The translations under genes were made by a program, and so were the position numbers. The notes beneath the pieces are model-generated. The model was given only the letters and a program-made list of their open reading frames with translations, did no database searches and was not told the origin of the DNA. Positions 25,991 to 34,748 of a stretch of DNA of 53,311 nucleotides are shown here, piece after piece. Position 1 is the stretch's first letter. Each line of letters starts with the position of its first letter. This DNA comes from Gammaproteobacteria bacterium (GTDB taxonomy: Bacteria; Pseudomonadota; Gammaproteobacteria; Enterobacterales; Psychrobiaceae), in assembly GCA_013214965.1 (NCBI GenBank), contig JABSRU010000017.1, positions 41,208 through 94,518 on the forward strand, read 5' to 3'.

Positions 25991-26638
25991 TTATTCGTTA
26001 CCTAGTTTTTCAAGATATTGGATCATCGCTGAGTAATCGCCACCATCGGCTTGACGTAGACCAGAGATGTAGGCTGCTCTTTCTTTCGATATATCTTCTA
26101 GTTTGACGTTTGACCATTTTAGTGGTTTTTTGTTTAACAAGAATATTCGAACAATGTCAGTGAATATTCTTGAGTGCCGACCATTTCCGTTTGGGAAAGG
26201 GTGAATCTGCACCAGTTTATGTTGAATTCTGGCGCTAAGTTCTAGCTCCGAATAATGGCTAAACTCAACCCAGCATTTGGCATCTTCTAGAAAGTTATGT
26301 AAATCAACAGAGATGTTCAGCGGATCAACACCGATATTAAGCTCTCTAGTACGAAACCTACCTGCCCATGACCAAACTTCTCCCAGCAGGTTCTGATGAA
26401 GAGCAATAACAAAAGCTCGACTAAAGATATGATCTATCGTTAGGATTTTTAATCCAGACACCCAAAGTTGGCCTTGAAGAATATTAGCTGCTTCAACTTC
26501 ATTAAGTTGCGCACGGGTTTGAATATGTGGGAGTTTTAATCCTAGGAGATCATCAGGGGAAAGAGGCGTTGCTCCATCAGGGTCATCTGATATTAAACTC
26601 AAATCCTCATGACTCCTTTTTCCAAAGCGCTCGTCCAC
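25991..26638 (-). CDS. Fic-domain protein of the mobile mystery protein B family
   Basis: Fic-fold proteins usually transfer AMP or another nucleotide part to target proteins. The 215-residue product has the lead-in DPDGATPLSPDDLLGLKLPH near 20, LGEVWSWAGRFRTRELNIGV near 85 and the Fic loop HPFPNGNGRHSR near 144. The catalytic histidine and glycine-asparagine-glycine core are intact, but asparagine replaces the usual Asp/Glu, as is common in this subfamily. No inhibitory helix is evident; the HTH partner upstream may supply control. It overlaps that gene by 32 nt. The start is uncertain because the region before residue 17 is weakly conserved. Confidence 0.85.
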   Translation of the reverse strand: MDERFGKRSHEDLSLISDDPDGATPLSPDDLLGLKLPHIQTRAQLNEVEAANILQGQLWVSGLKILTIDHIFSRAFVIALHQNLLGEVWSWAGRFRTRELNIGVDPLNISVDLHNFLEDAKCWVEFSHYSELELSARIQHKLVQIHPFPNGNGRHSRIFTDIVRIFLLNKKPLKWSNVKLEDISKERAAYISGLRQADGGDYSAMIQYLEKLGNE

Positions 26639-27104
26639 CAGTATTTAGTAGCTCTTGTTTTAATTCGTTAATGAGAAATTTTTCTTTTTCAGGGCTAATG
26701 ACTTGCGCCTCTAGAAACATATTCTGTGAATTCATCGATAAAGCCCCTTTGGCTAACAGTTCTGCACGCTCTTCAATGATTAAATTTATGTCCTGTTTAG
26801 GGATTAAGGCGTAAGTGAAATCACAGCCTAATTGATCGGCCATTTTTTTGAGTTGGTTGATCGTAATTTCACCTCCAACCTCACGACGCTCAAGAATAGA
26901 AACTCTATTTCTGCTAAGGTTTAGTCGTTCGGCTAATTGTGCGCCAGACATGTCAAGTGCCTTCCGGATTGTCCGAACCCAGCCTTCAGCGGGTATCTTT
27001 GGCGCACCTTTTAATCTAGCTGCAGAATTAGCTATTTCTTTATATTGCTCGTGCACCATTGAGCGAACCGTATTTGTCGGATTTTTGATGGTAAATTTAA
27101 TCAT
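26607..27104 (-). CDS. Xre-type HTH protein of the mobile mystery protein A family (putative antitoxin)
   Basis: This 165-residue protein has a helix-turn-helix of the Xre/Cro class: GWVRTIRKALDMSGAQLAER near 42 and NLSRNRVSILERREVGGEIT near 62, followed by MADQLGCDFTYALIPKQD near 88, the signature of mobile mystery protein A. It is translated just before the Fic partner with a 32-nt overlap, an antitoxin-toxin-like order. Palindromes with GTAATC half-sites in its promoter suggest autorepression. The pair is established as a recurrent passenger of mobile DNA, but its toxicity is not. An internal ATG at codon 16 is an alternative start. Confidence 0.83.
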   Translation of the reverse strand: MIKFTIKNPTNTVRSMVHEQYKEIANSAARLKGAPKIPAEGWVRTIRKALDMSGAQLAERLNLSRNRVSILERREVGGEITINQLKKMADQLGCDFTYALIPKQDINLIIEERAELLAKGALSMNSQNMFLEAQVISPEKEKFLINELKQELLNTGGRALWKKES

Positions 27105-27138
27105 AGTAATATCTAAATATCAGTGTTCACTTGAACTT

Positions 27139-27162
27139 AGTGTAATCTATTTAGATTACACT
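27139..27162 (-). promoter_or_regulatory. Operator palindrome O1 of the mobile mystery A/B operon
   Basis: Perfect 11-bp arms AGTGTAATCTA (27139-27149) and TAGATTACACT (27152-27162) flank TT, 35 bp before the HTH gene start. The core GTAATC/GATTAC recurs in the next sites. This is the expected target of the encoded Xre-type protein. Confidence 0.65.
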
Positions 27163-27173
27163 TTCAAACAAAT

Positions 27174-27225
27174 GTAATCATATTTGATTACGTTGTAATA
27201 TTTACGTATACGATAATGATTACAA
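27174..27225 (-). promoter_or_regulatory. Operator palindromes O2 and O3 of the mobile mystery A/B operon
   Basis: O2 is GTAATCA (27174-27180) and TGATTAC (27185-27191) around four bases. O3 is the wider inverted repeat TTGTAAT (27193-27199) and ATTACAA (27219-27225). With O1 they give repeated GTAATC/GATTAC half-sites over 87 bp of otherwise gene-free upstream DNA. Confidence 0.5.
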
Positions 27226-27245
27226 ATTTTTGTTTTCTAACTTAA

Positions 27246-27375
27246 ATTGGGAGTCCATTTCCGCCTACTCTTCATTCAAGCTCTAATCTAAGATTGCTTA
27301 CAAGTCGGCATGCGATCTTGATTTAAATCTTGTTGTTCTTGTTTGATCACTTCTTCAGGAAATTGTGCCATAAAA
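27246..27375 (-). repeat. cbiX 3' end, right copy of the direct repeat
   Basis: This is the intact-gene copy of the repeat whose left copy is at 25253-25372. It covers the last codons of cbiX and about 40 bp beyond the stop. The two copies bracket about 1.9 kb with the mobile mystery A/B pair and an SDR remnant. Confidence 0.85.
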
Positions 27376-28427
27376 CAGCAGCAAACATTGTCGTTAATCA
27401 TGGTACGTGGACCGTGTGGGTGCGCAATATGCTTGTACGGCGCATGGCTATGACCATGGGAATGCCTGTGATCATGATTGTGTGAATGATCGTGCGAGTG
27501 ATCATGCTCATGCTCATGGCTGTGAGTATGTTTAGTCTCAGTTGTTTCAGGTTTAAATTCGGCATGATGATGGTGAACATCAACTTCGCCCCGCGCTAAT
27601 CGGGCTTTAAAGTCGCTCATTAAATTAAGCTGGCTCGATTCAACATCAATGGTTTCATTAATGCGTAGCTCAAAGGTATTAATCACATGATCTTGGGCGC
27701 GTAGGTAATCTGCTTTGAAAAAGGCTACTTGTGGGTTTTCTTCCGCTACTTTATCAACATAAGCATAAATACGGTCAATTAGGCGACCGCCGAATAGGAA
27801 ATAGGGTGCTACTACAATTTTCTTAAAACCTAATTTAAGCGCCATTTCTAAACCACGACCAACCGATGGAAAAGTAACACCGGAATACACGGTTTCTGAC
27901 CAGCCAAAGCCCAGATTTTCACAGACTATTCGGGTTAATTTTGCCGCTTCAGCATTGGCTTCAACCACCGAGGTGCCACGACCAACGACAATCAACATTG
28001 TGTCATAAAGTTCGCCCGCTGCTGGCGCTTCATTTAAGCCGATTGATTCAAGGATCCGTTGTTCGAATGCCTTGATCATTTCATTTTCTAACCCAAGTTC
28101 ACGACCATAACTTATTTCAAGTTGAGGATGCTTTTCCTGATAGGTGGTTAAGACCGATGGAATATCATTTTTAGCGTGGGTTGCTGCAAAGAGCATCCCT
28201 GGTACCGCATGAATTTTAGTAACACCTTGAGCCAATAAACGGTCAAGTGCGGTATGAATATTCGGTGCTGAATACTCTAAGAAACCATAATCTATTTTGA
28301 GGCTAGGGTGGCGTTCTTTTAGTCCCTTGGCCAATAATGAAAATTCTTGCTCTGCTATTTTTGCGCGGCTACCGTGGCCACAAATAAGTACGCCTGAATC
28401 ATCACCAAGCGATGTAATATCTAACAT
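27288..28427 (-). CDS. cbiX: Sirohydrochlorin cobaltochelatase CbiX, long form with His-rich tail
   Basis: CbiX inserts Co2+ into sirohydrochlorin at the start of the early-insertion cobalamin route. The 379-residue protein has two chelatase halves: VLICGHGSRAKIAEQEF near residue 15 and AVPGMLFAATHAKNDIPSVL near 74, with metal-binding histidines, then VVGRGTSVVEANAEAAKL near 147 and VVAPYFLFGGRLIDRIYAY near 200. Residues about 284-345 are rich in histidine (HVHHHHAEF, then repeated HSH/HDH units), followed by HPHGP and a CCC triplet near 350. The tail probably stores or channels metal. It is divergent from cobW. The last codons are duplicated 2 kb away. Confidence 0.9.
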   Translation of the reverse strand: MLDITSLGDDSGVLICGHGSRAKIAEQEFSLLAKGLKERHPSLKIDYGFLEYSAPNIHTALDRLLAQGVTKIHAVPGMLFAATHAKNDIPSVLTTYQEKHPQLEISYGRELGLENEMIKAFEQRILESIGLNEAPAAGELYDTMLIVVGRGTSVVEANAEAAKLTRIVCENLGFGWSETVYSGVTFPSVGRGLEMALKLGFKKIVVAPYFLFGGRLIDRIYAYVDKVAEENPQVAFFKADYLRAQDHVINTFELRINETIDVESSQLNLMSDFKARLARGEVDVHHHHAEFKPETTETKHTHSHEHEHDHSHDHSHNHDHRHSHGHSHAPYKHIAHPHGPRTMINDNVCCCFMAQFPEEVIKQEQQDLNQDRMPTCKQS

Positions 28428-28504
28428 TATAATCTCCTCTTTGGCGCATTATAACTTCTTGTTAGCTGTTGTCCTACAATGGTATTAATAAAACTGTTAA
28501 TCCT

Positions 28505-28534
28505 TTGTACAAGCTAAGTTTTTCAACTTATAAT
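28505..28534 (+). promoter_or_regulatory. Predicted sigma-70 promoter of cobW-cobN
   Basis: TTGTAC (28505-28510) and TATAAT (28529-28534) are spaced by 18 bp, about 30 bp before the cobW ATG. GGAG at 28553-28556 serves as ribosome site. The 136-bp gap to divergent cbiX is too short for a cobalamin riboswitch and shows no B12-box. Confidence 0.5.
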
Positions 28535-28563
28535 TGCGATAATTTATTATTTGGAGTACCACC

Positions 28564-29652
28564 ATGGCGTTAAACAAAATCCCAGTGACTATCATTACTG
28601 GCTTTCTCGGTAGCGGTAAAACCACCTTATTATCAAACGTGCTTAAGCAAGCTACTGGCAAGCGTATTGCCGTGATTGTTAATGAATTTGGCGAGCTCGA
28701 TATTGATGCTGATTTATTGCGAAGCTGTCCATTAGACTGTGATGATGAATCTGCCGCGCCTGCGGTTGGTGAAAATGGGATTTATGAATTGGCTAACGGT
28801 TGTATTTGTTGCACTGTCGAAGAAGAATTTTTGCCAGTGATGAAGCAGTTGGTTGAGCGTCGTGATGATATCGACCATATTTTAATTGAAACAAGCGGCT
28901 TAGCTTTGCCTAAACCCTTAGTTCAGGCGTTTAATTGGCCTGAAATAAAGCAGTATTGTACCGTTGATTCGGTGATTACGTTAATCGATGGTCCTGCTGT
29001 TGCCGCAGGTCGTTTTGCCGATGATACCGATAAAGTACAGGCACAGCGTTTAGCTGATGAGAGTTTAGATCATGATCCTAGTCTGGAAGAGTTGCTGGAA
29101 GATCAGCTCAGTGCTGCCGATTTAGTGATAGTGACTAAAAATGATTTATTAAATCAAGAGCAACAACAAAAAATTCAATCGGTTATTTCAGCGCGAGTGC
29201 CAGCGGCGGTTAAAACGATTTATGTTGACCACGGTGCGGTGCAACTAGATGCGATTATCGGGCTTGGATCCGCAGCGGAAGATAAAATTAATCATGTTCA
29301 TAACCATCATGATCATCATCACGATCATGGCGAAGATCATTCTCATGCCCATGATCATTTTGATTCGTTTGTGATTAAATTAGGCGAAGTCGATGGCGAC
29401 AAGCTACAAAAAATTCTAACTGAGCTACTAAACAGCCATAATATTTATCGCGCTAAGGGTTTTGCGGCATTGCCGAATAAGCCAATGCGCCAAGTGGTTC
29501 AAGCGGTTGGCAAACGTATCGATGTCCATTTTGATCGGATGTGGAATGCTGATGATGAACGCCTGACTCAATTGGTTTTTATTGGTAAAAATATTAACCA
29601 ACAAGATATTGAAGCAGCATTAGCACCAGCATTAATTAAAGTGAGTGCATAA
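28564..29652 (+). CDS. cobW: CobW-family GTPase metallochaperone
   Basis: This is a G3E/COG0523 P-loop GTPase thought to deliver a metal to a client enzyme. Motifs are Walker [11 protein letters not shown] near residue 13, the metal-binding GCICCT near 80, [13 protein letters not shown] near 102 and base-recognition TKND near 196. A histidine stretch of about 20 residues ([10 protein letters not shown] and following HSHAHDH) lies near 245-265, before the CobW C-terminal domain (about 268-350; [10 protein letters not shown] near 295). The stop codon directly abuts the cobN start (TAAATG), so delivery of cobalt to CobN is the natural inference. Other COG0523 proteins handle zinc, so the metal is not certain. 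Confidence 0.92.
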   Translation: MALNKIPVTIITGFLGSGKTTLLSNVLKQATGKRIAVIVNEFGELDIDADLLRSCPLDCDDESAAPAVGENGIYELANGCICCTVEEEFLPVMKQLVERRDDIDHILIETSGLALPKPLVQAFNWPEIKQYCTVDSVITLIDGPAVAAGRFADDTDKVQAQRLADESLDHDPSLEELLEDQLSAADLVIVTKNDLLNQEQQQKIQSVISARVPAAVKTIYVDHGAVQLDAIIGLGSAAEDKINHVHNHHDHHHDHGEDHSHAHDHFDSFVIKLGEVDGDKLQKILTELLNSHNIYRAKGFAALPNKPMRQVVQAVGKRIDVHFDRMWNADDERLTQLVFIGKNINQQDIEAALAPALIKVSA

Positions 29653-32600
29653 ATGCATCTATTGGCGGCGCAACCCGGTGGTTTTACCGATGATGAGGGT
29701 ATTATCGATTTGGCCCAAACACCGGCTCAGCTGGTTATCCTTTCCGCCGCCGATAGCTCTTTAGCTGCGCTCTCTAGTGGTGCGGCGGCGTTGCCAGCAC
29801 AATTTCCCAGTGTTCGAATCGCTAATTGGATGCAGTTACTTAAACCTGCCGCCTTTGACCTGTACCAACATAAGGTTTTGGATCATGCACAAGTCGTTGT
29901 GGTGTCATTATTAGGTGGTAAAAATTATTGGTCCTATGGTTTTGAACGGCTATTAAGCTGGGCGAATGAGGGGGGTGATCAGCAACCGCGTCATCTTATT
30001 TTTGTGCCCGGTGATGATGTCGCTGATCCTGAATTAACCGCCGCTTCTACGGTAACTCCAGCTGCCGTTCAACAGGTGTGGCGTTATTTTCGTGAAGGTG
30101 GGGTTGCCAATATCGAGCAGCTTTTTCATTACCTTGGCGATCAGTTTTTACAATTTTCAGCACCGTGGCAACCGCCGCAGGTGTTACCGAACTGCATGTT
30201 GTATATGGCGCAGAATCAACGTCCTCATAGCATTGTCAGTTTGGCGGATTGGCAGCAGCGTTGGGGTGTTGATCAAAAATGCCAAGTGGCAGTGCTGTTG
30301 TTTTATCGCAGCCATTTACAAAGTGCCAATACCGAGATGTTCGATGGCTTCATTGAGATTATTGAACAGCAAGATTTAAATCCCTTACCGATAGCGATTT
30401 CTTCGTTACGTGATCCTGAATCCTTAAGTTTGATAAACCAATTATTAGTCGACACCCAAGCTAGCATTATTATTAATACCACAGGGTTCTCCTGTCACCG
30501 CGCCCCGAGTCCAGATTTAAGCTCGACCCCGAGTCAATTTGATTCGCCGTTTGTGCTGGATATTCCGATTTTACAGCTCCAACTTGCTAGCAGTACCGAG
30601 CAAGATTGGTTAAGCAGCACCCGAGGTTTACACAGTCGTGATATGGCGATGCAAGTGGTGTTACCGGAAATGGATGGCCGGATTATTACCCGTGCGATTA
30701 GCTTTAAAGCCGCAGCTCATTACGATGAGCGTTGTCAGTCGTCGGTGATTAAATATCAATTACACCGCGAACGTGCGCAATTTGTGGCTAAATTAGCAGC
30801 CAATTACTGCAAACTCACGGTAAAAAGTAATTCGAACAAAAGACTAGCATTGATCATTGCTAATTATCCGACTAAAGATGGCCGGATTGGTAACGGCGTT
30901 GGGTTAGACACGCCGCAATCGACGATCAACATTCTTAATACCTTGGTTAACGCTGGTTATCCGGTGGCAAATATTCCCGAAGACGGCACCGCCTTAATCA
31001 AAGAATTACTGGGGGCGGTGACTAACAATCCTGATACGCTGCATCATTTACCTTGCTGGCAAAGCCTGTCGTTAAGCGATTATCAGCAGTATTTTTCACA
31101 GTTACCACCGGCTAACCAACAAGCAATATTATCCCGCTGGGGCGAACCGAGCCAAGATCCTAAATGCCGTGATGATCGTTTGATGATCTCAGGGATCCGA
31201 TTGGATCAAACCTTTGTAGGTATTCAGCCAGCTCGTGGATTTAACCTTGATTTGGCGGCCAATTATCATGATCCTGATTTAGTACCACCCCACAGTTATT
31301 TGGCCTTTTATTTTTGGTTGCGCCATGTTTATCAGGTCGATGCCATTGTTCATGTCGGCAAACACGGTAACTTAGAGTGGTTGCCGGGTAATGGTATTGC
31401 GTTATCAGATCAATGTTGGCCTGATTTAGTACTTGGACCAATGCCAAATTTTTACCCGTTTATTGTTAACGATCCCGGGGAAGGGGCGCAGGCTAAACGG
31501 CGGATCCAAGCGGTGATCATTGATCACTTAATGCCGCCAATGGCGCGGGCTGAACTCTATGGTGAGTTGGCAGAATTAGAACACCTAGTCGATGAATATT
31601 ATCAGGCGATGGGGATGGATCCTGCGCGCAGTGAATGGTTACGTGGCAAAATTATTGATGCGGTTAACCACAGTAACCTTGGTCAAGAGTTAACGGGCGG
31701 TAAGGCACAATCTAATGATCAAATGCTTGATCAACTTGATGCTTATTTGTGTGATATTAAAGAGGCGCAGATCCGCCATGGCTTGCATCGACTGGGGCAA
31801 ATGCCACCGGCTGAAAAGTTGGCAGAAACATTGGTATCACTGTTGCGGCTGCCACGGGGTAATGACAACATCAGTCAAGGGATCCTACATAACCTAAGTG
31901 CTGATCTTAACCTGATGGTGGCAGGAAAAACTTTTGATCCTTTGATCGCAACGAGTGAAGTCTGGCAGGGGAACAAGCCGCCTGTGTTATTAGCCATTAG
32001 CGAGGCTAGTTGGCGGACCCAAAATGATAGCCGCGAACGGCTTGAACTGTTAGCACTGCGACTGATCGAAGATTATGTCTTAGGCGAGCAAGACATTAGT
32101 TCTGCGGCATTAAGTTTAGATAAATTGGCTAGTGATTACCCCCATACCTCAGTGCAACTACATTATATTAAAAATACTATTTTAGCGGTGTTAAATTTAA
32201 GTGCCGAGCAGGAATTATCGGCGTTACTTAAAGGGTTATCGGGCCAGTTTATTGAGCCTGGCCCGAGCGGCGCGCCAACCCGTGGTCGTTTGGATACCCT
32301 ACCCACCGGTCGCAATTTCTATTCAGTGGATAATCGCTCTATTCCGTCTCATGCCGCTTGGGCGCTGGGACAAAAGTCAGCTCAGGCGCTAATCGATCGT
32401 CATTTACAAGAACATGGTGATTATCCTAAACAACTAGGCTTATCGGTGTGGGGAACAGCAACCATGCGCACCGGCGGTGATGATATCGCACAAGCCTTTG
32501 CCTTAATGGGCATTAAACCAATTTGGGCGGTCGGATCACAGCGGGTCATTGATTTCGAAATAGTCCCTTGTATGTTGCTTAATCGACCGCGCATTGATGT

Positions 32601-33513
32601 CACTTTACGGGTTTCTGGCTTTTTCCGTGATGCTTTTCCAAACGTGATGAAGTTATTTGATGCCGCCGTATTGGCACTCGATGATTATGAGGATCCTGGC
32701 TTTGCTAATACTATTAGCGAAAACATTAATCAGCGTACTCAACAGTTAATCAGCCAAGGATTATCGAGCGTTGACGCCAAACGCCAAGCCAGTTATCGAG
32801 TGTTTGGTAGTAAACCGGGTGCCTATGGCGCTGGCTTGCAAGGCTTAATTGATGAACGCTGTTGGCAAGATCAAGCGGATTTAGCCCAAGCTTATATTAA
32901 TTGGGGCGGCTATGCCTATGGTAAAGATGCGAGTGATGGCGTAGAAGCGAAGGCTGCATTTAGGCACCAACTATCGAGCATTGATGTGGTGGTGCAAAAC
33001 CAAGATAACCGTGAGCATGATTTACTCGACTCCGATGATTATTATCAATTCCAAGGTGGCATGAGTAATGCTATTACGGTGCTTTCAGGTCAATCGCCAC
33101 AGGTTTACCATAATGATCACTCTAATCCATCGTTGCCGAAAATTAGAACGTTAAAAGAAGAACTTAATCGAGTGATCCGCTCTCGGGTGTTAAATCCGAA
33201 ATGGATTTCAGCGATGCGTGAGCATGGTTATAAGGGCGCATTTGAGTTTGCTGCTACGGTTGATTATTTGTTTGCTTATGACGCCACCACAAATTTAATT
33301 GATGACTATCAGTATCAAAATGTTGCCGATGCGTTGATCTTTGATTCTGAAAATCAGCAATTCATCAAAGACAATAATCCTGATGCGTTAAGTGAAATGG
33401 CAACTAGGTTGCTAGAAGCAACCCAGCGCGGGATGTGGCAAGCTCCAGGGCAATACGCTAATAAATTGCAAGATCTATTAATTGAACTGGATGAAAGCCA
33501 AGAGGGCAGTTAA
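29653..33513 (+). CDS. cobN: Cobaltochelatase large subunit CobN
   Basis: CobN is the porphyrin-binding large subunit of the ATP-dependent cobaltochelatase, related to ChlH/BchH, which inserts cobalt into hydrogenobyrinate diamide in the late-insertion pathway. The 1286 residues are of full length. Typical pieces are MHLLAAQPGGFTDD at the start, GRIGNGVGLDTPQST near 415, VDAIVHVGKHGNLEWLPGNG near 560, TLPTGRNFYSVDNRSIPS near 880 and YRVFGSKPGAYGAGLQGLID near 1050. It needs CobS and CobT, or ChlI/ChlD-type AAA partners, which are not in this window. It is translationally coupled to cobW and meets the old yellow enzyme gene tail to tail with overlapping stop codons. Confidence 0.95.
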   Translation: MHLLAAQPGGFTDDEGIIDLAQTPAQLVILSAADSSLAALSSGAAALPAQFPSVRIANWMQLLKPAAFDLYQHKVLDHAQVVVVSLLGGKNYWSYGFERLLSWANEGGDQQPRHLIFVPGDDVADPELTAASTVTPAAVQQVWRYFREGGVANIEQLFHYLGDQFLQFSAPWQPPQVLPNCMLYMAQNQRPHSIVSLADWQQRWGVDQKCQVAVLLFYRSHLQSANTEMFDGFIEIIEQQDLNPLPIAISSLRDPESLSLINQLLVDTQASIIINTTGFSCHRAPSPDLSSTPSQFDSPFVLDIPILQLQLASSTEQDWLSSTRGLHSRDMAMQVVLPEMDGRIITRAISFKAAAHYDERCQSSVIKYQLHRERAQFVAKLAANYCKLTVKSNSNKRLALIIANYPTKDGRIGNGVGLDTPQSTINILNTLVNAGYPVANIPEDGTALIKELLGAVTNNPDTLHHLPCWQSLSLSDYQQYFSQLPPANQQAILSRWGEPSQDPKCRDDRLMISGIRLDQTFVGIQPARGFNLDLAANYHDPDLVPPHSYLAFYFWLRHVYQVDAIVHVGKHGNLEWLPGNGIALSDQCWPDLVLGPMPNFYPFIVNDPGEGAQAKRRIQAVIIDHLMPPMARAELYGELAELEHLVDEYYQAMGMDPARSEWLRGKIIDAVNHSNLGQELTGGKAQSNDQMLDQLDAYLCDIKEAQIRHGLHRLGQMPPAEKLAETLVSLLRLPRGNDNISQGILHNLSADLNLMVAGKTFDPLIATSEVWQGNKPPVLLAISEASWRTQNDSRERLELLALRLIEDYVLGEQDISSAALSLDKLASDYPHTSVQLHYIKNTILAVLNLSAEQELSALLKGLSGQFIEPGPSGAPTRGRLDTLPTGRNFYSVDNRSIPSHAAWALGQKSAQALIDRHLQEHGDYPKQLGLSVWGTATMRTGGDDIAQAFALMGIKPIWAVGSQRVIDFEIVPCMLLNRPRIDVTLRVSGFFRDAFPNVMKLFDAAVLALDDYEDPGFANTISENINQRTQQLISQGLSSVDAKRQASYRVFGSKPGAYGAGLQGLIDERCWQDQADLAQAYINWGGYAYGKDASDGVEAKAAFRHQLSSIDVVVQNQDNREHDLLDSDDYYQFQGGMSNAITVLSGQSPQVYHNDHSNPSLPKIRTLKEELNRVIRSRVLNPKWISAMREHGYKGAFEFAATVDYLFAYDATTNLIDDYQYQNVADALIFDSENQQFIKDNNPDALSEMATRLLEATQRGMWQAPGQYANKLQDLLIELDESQEGS

Positions 33514-34634
33514 TTACTATAAGACGGGTAATCGACATAGCCGATATCAGTACCACCATACATGGTCGTTGGATCAACTGAATTTAACGGCCAGTTATTT
33601 TCGATCCGTGCTGGTAAGTCTGGGTTGGCGATAAACGGGCGACCGAAACCAAAAATGTCGCCATCACCCGCGTTAAGTACTTTAACTGCTTTGTCAGTGG
33701 TGTATTTTCCAGCGTACATAATCACGCCTCTGAATTCTTGGCGTACTGCTTTATAGAATGTTTCAGGCAAATCTGGCGCGTTATCCCAATCGGCTTCAGC
33801 CAATGACAAATAAGCGATCCCAATATCGTTAAGTACTTTAATCGCACTAATATAAGTGTGCTGTGGATCTGACTCAACCAAGCCTAAATAAACGCGAACT
33901 TCGGTGGTGCTTTCAAACAATGGCGCAAAGCGGACACCAACTCGATCTTTACCAACAACATCTGCCACTGCTGTGGTGATTTCTTTTAAAAATCTTAAGC
34001 GGTTTTCTAAGCTGCCGCCATATTGATCATCACGATGATTACTGTGCTCAGAAATAAATTGATTAACCAAATAGCCATTGGCACAGTGTAATTCAACACC
34101 ATCAAAGCCAGCTGCCATCGCATTTCTAGCTGCTTGGGCATATAACTCAACTAACTCTTTAACTTCATCAGTGGTTAAAGCGCGAGGGGCACTTGGATCG
34201 GCTAAATCGCCTTCACCTGGTGCAGTTTCAATAAACACTTTAACATTTTCAGCGGCGATAGCTGATGGTGCAATAGGCGCATCACCATTAGGTTGTAGCG
34301 TAGTGTGGGAAACTCGTCCAACATGCCACAATTGAGCGAAAATAACGCCACCTTGTTCGTGAACCGCTTTAGTGACTTTTTGCCAACCAGCAATTTGCTC
34401 AGCGTTGTAAATACCTGGAGTCCACGCATAACCTTGGCCGCGCGGTTCTATTTGAGTGCCTTCAGTTACTAAAAAACCAGCACCTGTACGTTGGCTATAA
34501 TATTTAGCCATTAATTCATTGGCGATATTTCCCGGTTGCGTGCTGCGAGATCGCGTTAATGGCGGTAACACGATTCTATTCTTTAGGGTGAATGATCCCA
34601 ATTGAATCGGGGTAAATAATGATTTAATGTCCAT
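33510..34634 (-). CDS. Old yellow enzyme family NAD(P)H:flavin oxidoreductase (NemA-like)
   Basis: This FMN enzyme reduces activated alkenes, nitro compounds or N-ethylmaleimide. The 374-residue TIM barrel has the FMN-site start LFTPIQLGSFTLKNRIVLPP, FAQLWHVGRVSH near 100, the substrate-binding GVELHCANGYLVNQFISEHS near 185 (His and Asn pair present), YGGSLENRLRFL near 212 and IFGFGRPFIANPDLPARI near 335. It lies divergent to a LysR gene at 34749, the usual place for its regulator. Its stop codon overlaps that of cobN. NemA-type function is the best guess. Confidence 0.9.
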   Translation of the reverse strand: MDIKSLFTPIQLGSFTLKNRIVLPPLTRSRSTQPGNIANELMAKYYSQRTGAGFLVTEGTQIEPRGQGYAWTPGIYNAEQIAGWQKVTKAVHEQGGVIFAQLWHVGRVSHTTLQPNGDAPIAPSAIAAENVKVFIETAPGEGDLADPSAPRALTTDEVKELVELYAQAARNAMAAGFDGVELHCANGYLVNQFISEHSNHRDDQYGGSLENRLRFLKEITTAVADVVGKDRVGVRFAPLFESTTEVRVYLGLVESDPQHTYISAIKVLNDIGIAYLSLAEADWDNAPDLPETFYKAVRQEFRGVIMYAGKYTTDKAVKVLNAGDGDIFGFGRPFIANPDLPARIENNWPLNSVDPTTMYGGTDIGYVDYPSYSN

Positions 34635-34748
34635 TGGTTGATCCTAAATCTGAAGTGATGTGATAAATTTAAGCTGGTGATATTAAATGACAGAAGATAC
34701 AATGAAAAACAACTTGTCTTTGTAAGTGATACCATTTTCAATGGTTAC

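Noticed and set aside
25801-26106. 101-codon plus-strand ORF opposite the Fic gene
   Set aside because: Its second half is antisense to the conserved Fic gene, its first half overlaps the SDR remnant region, and it has no ribosome site.
27471-27585. Repetitive CAT/CAC-rich tract that could look like a tandem repeat
   Set aside because: It is the histidine-coding region of cbiX in frame; repetition follows from codon use.
28428-28563. Possible cobalamin riboswitch between cbiX and cobW
   Set aside because: The gap is 136 bp, shows no B12-box and is filled by two divergent promoters.
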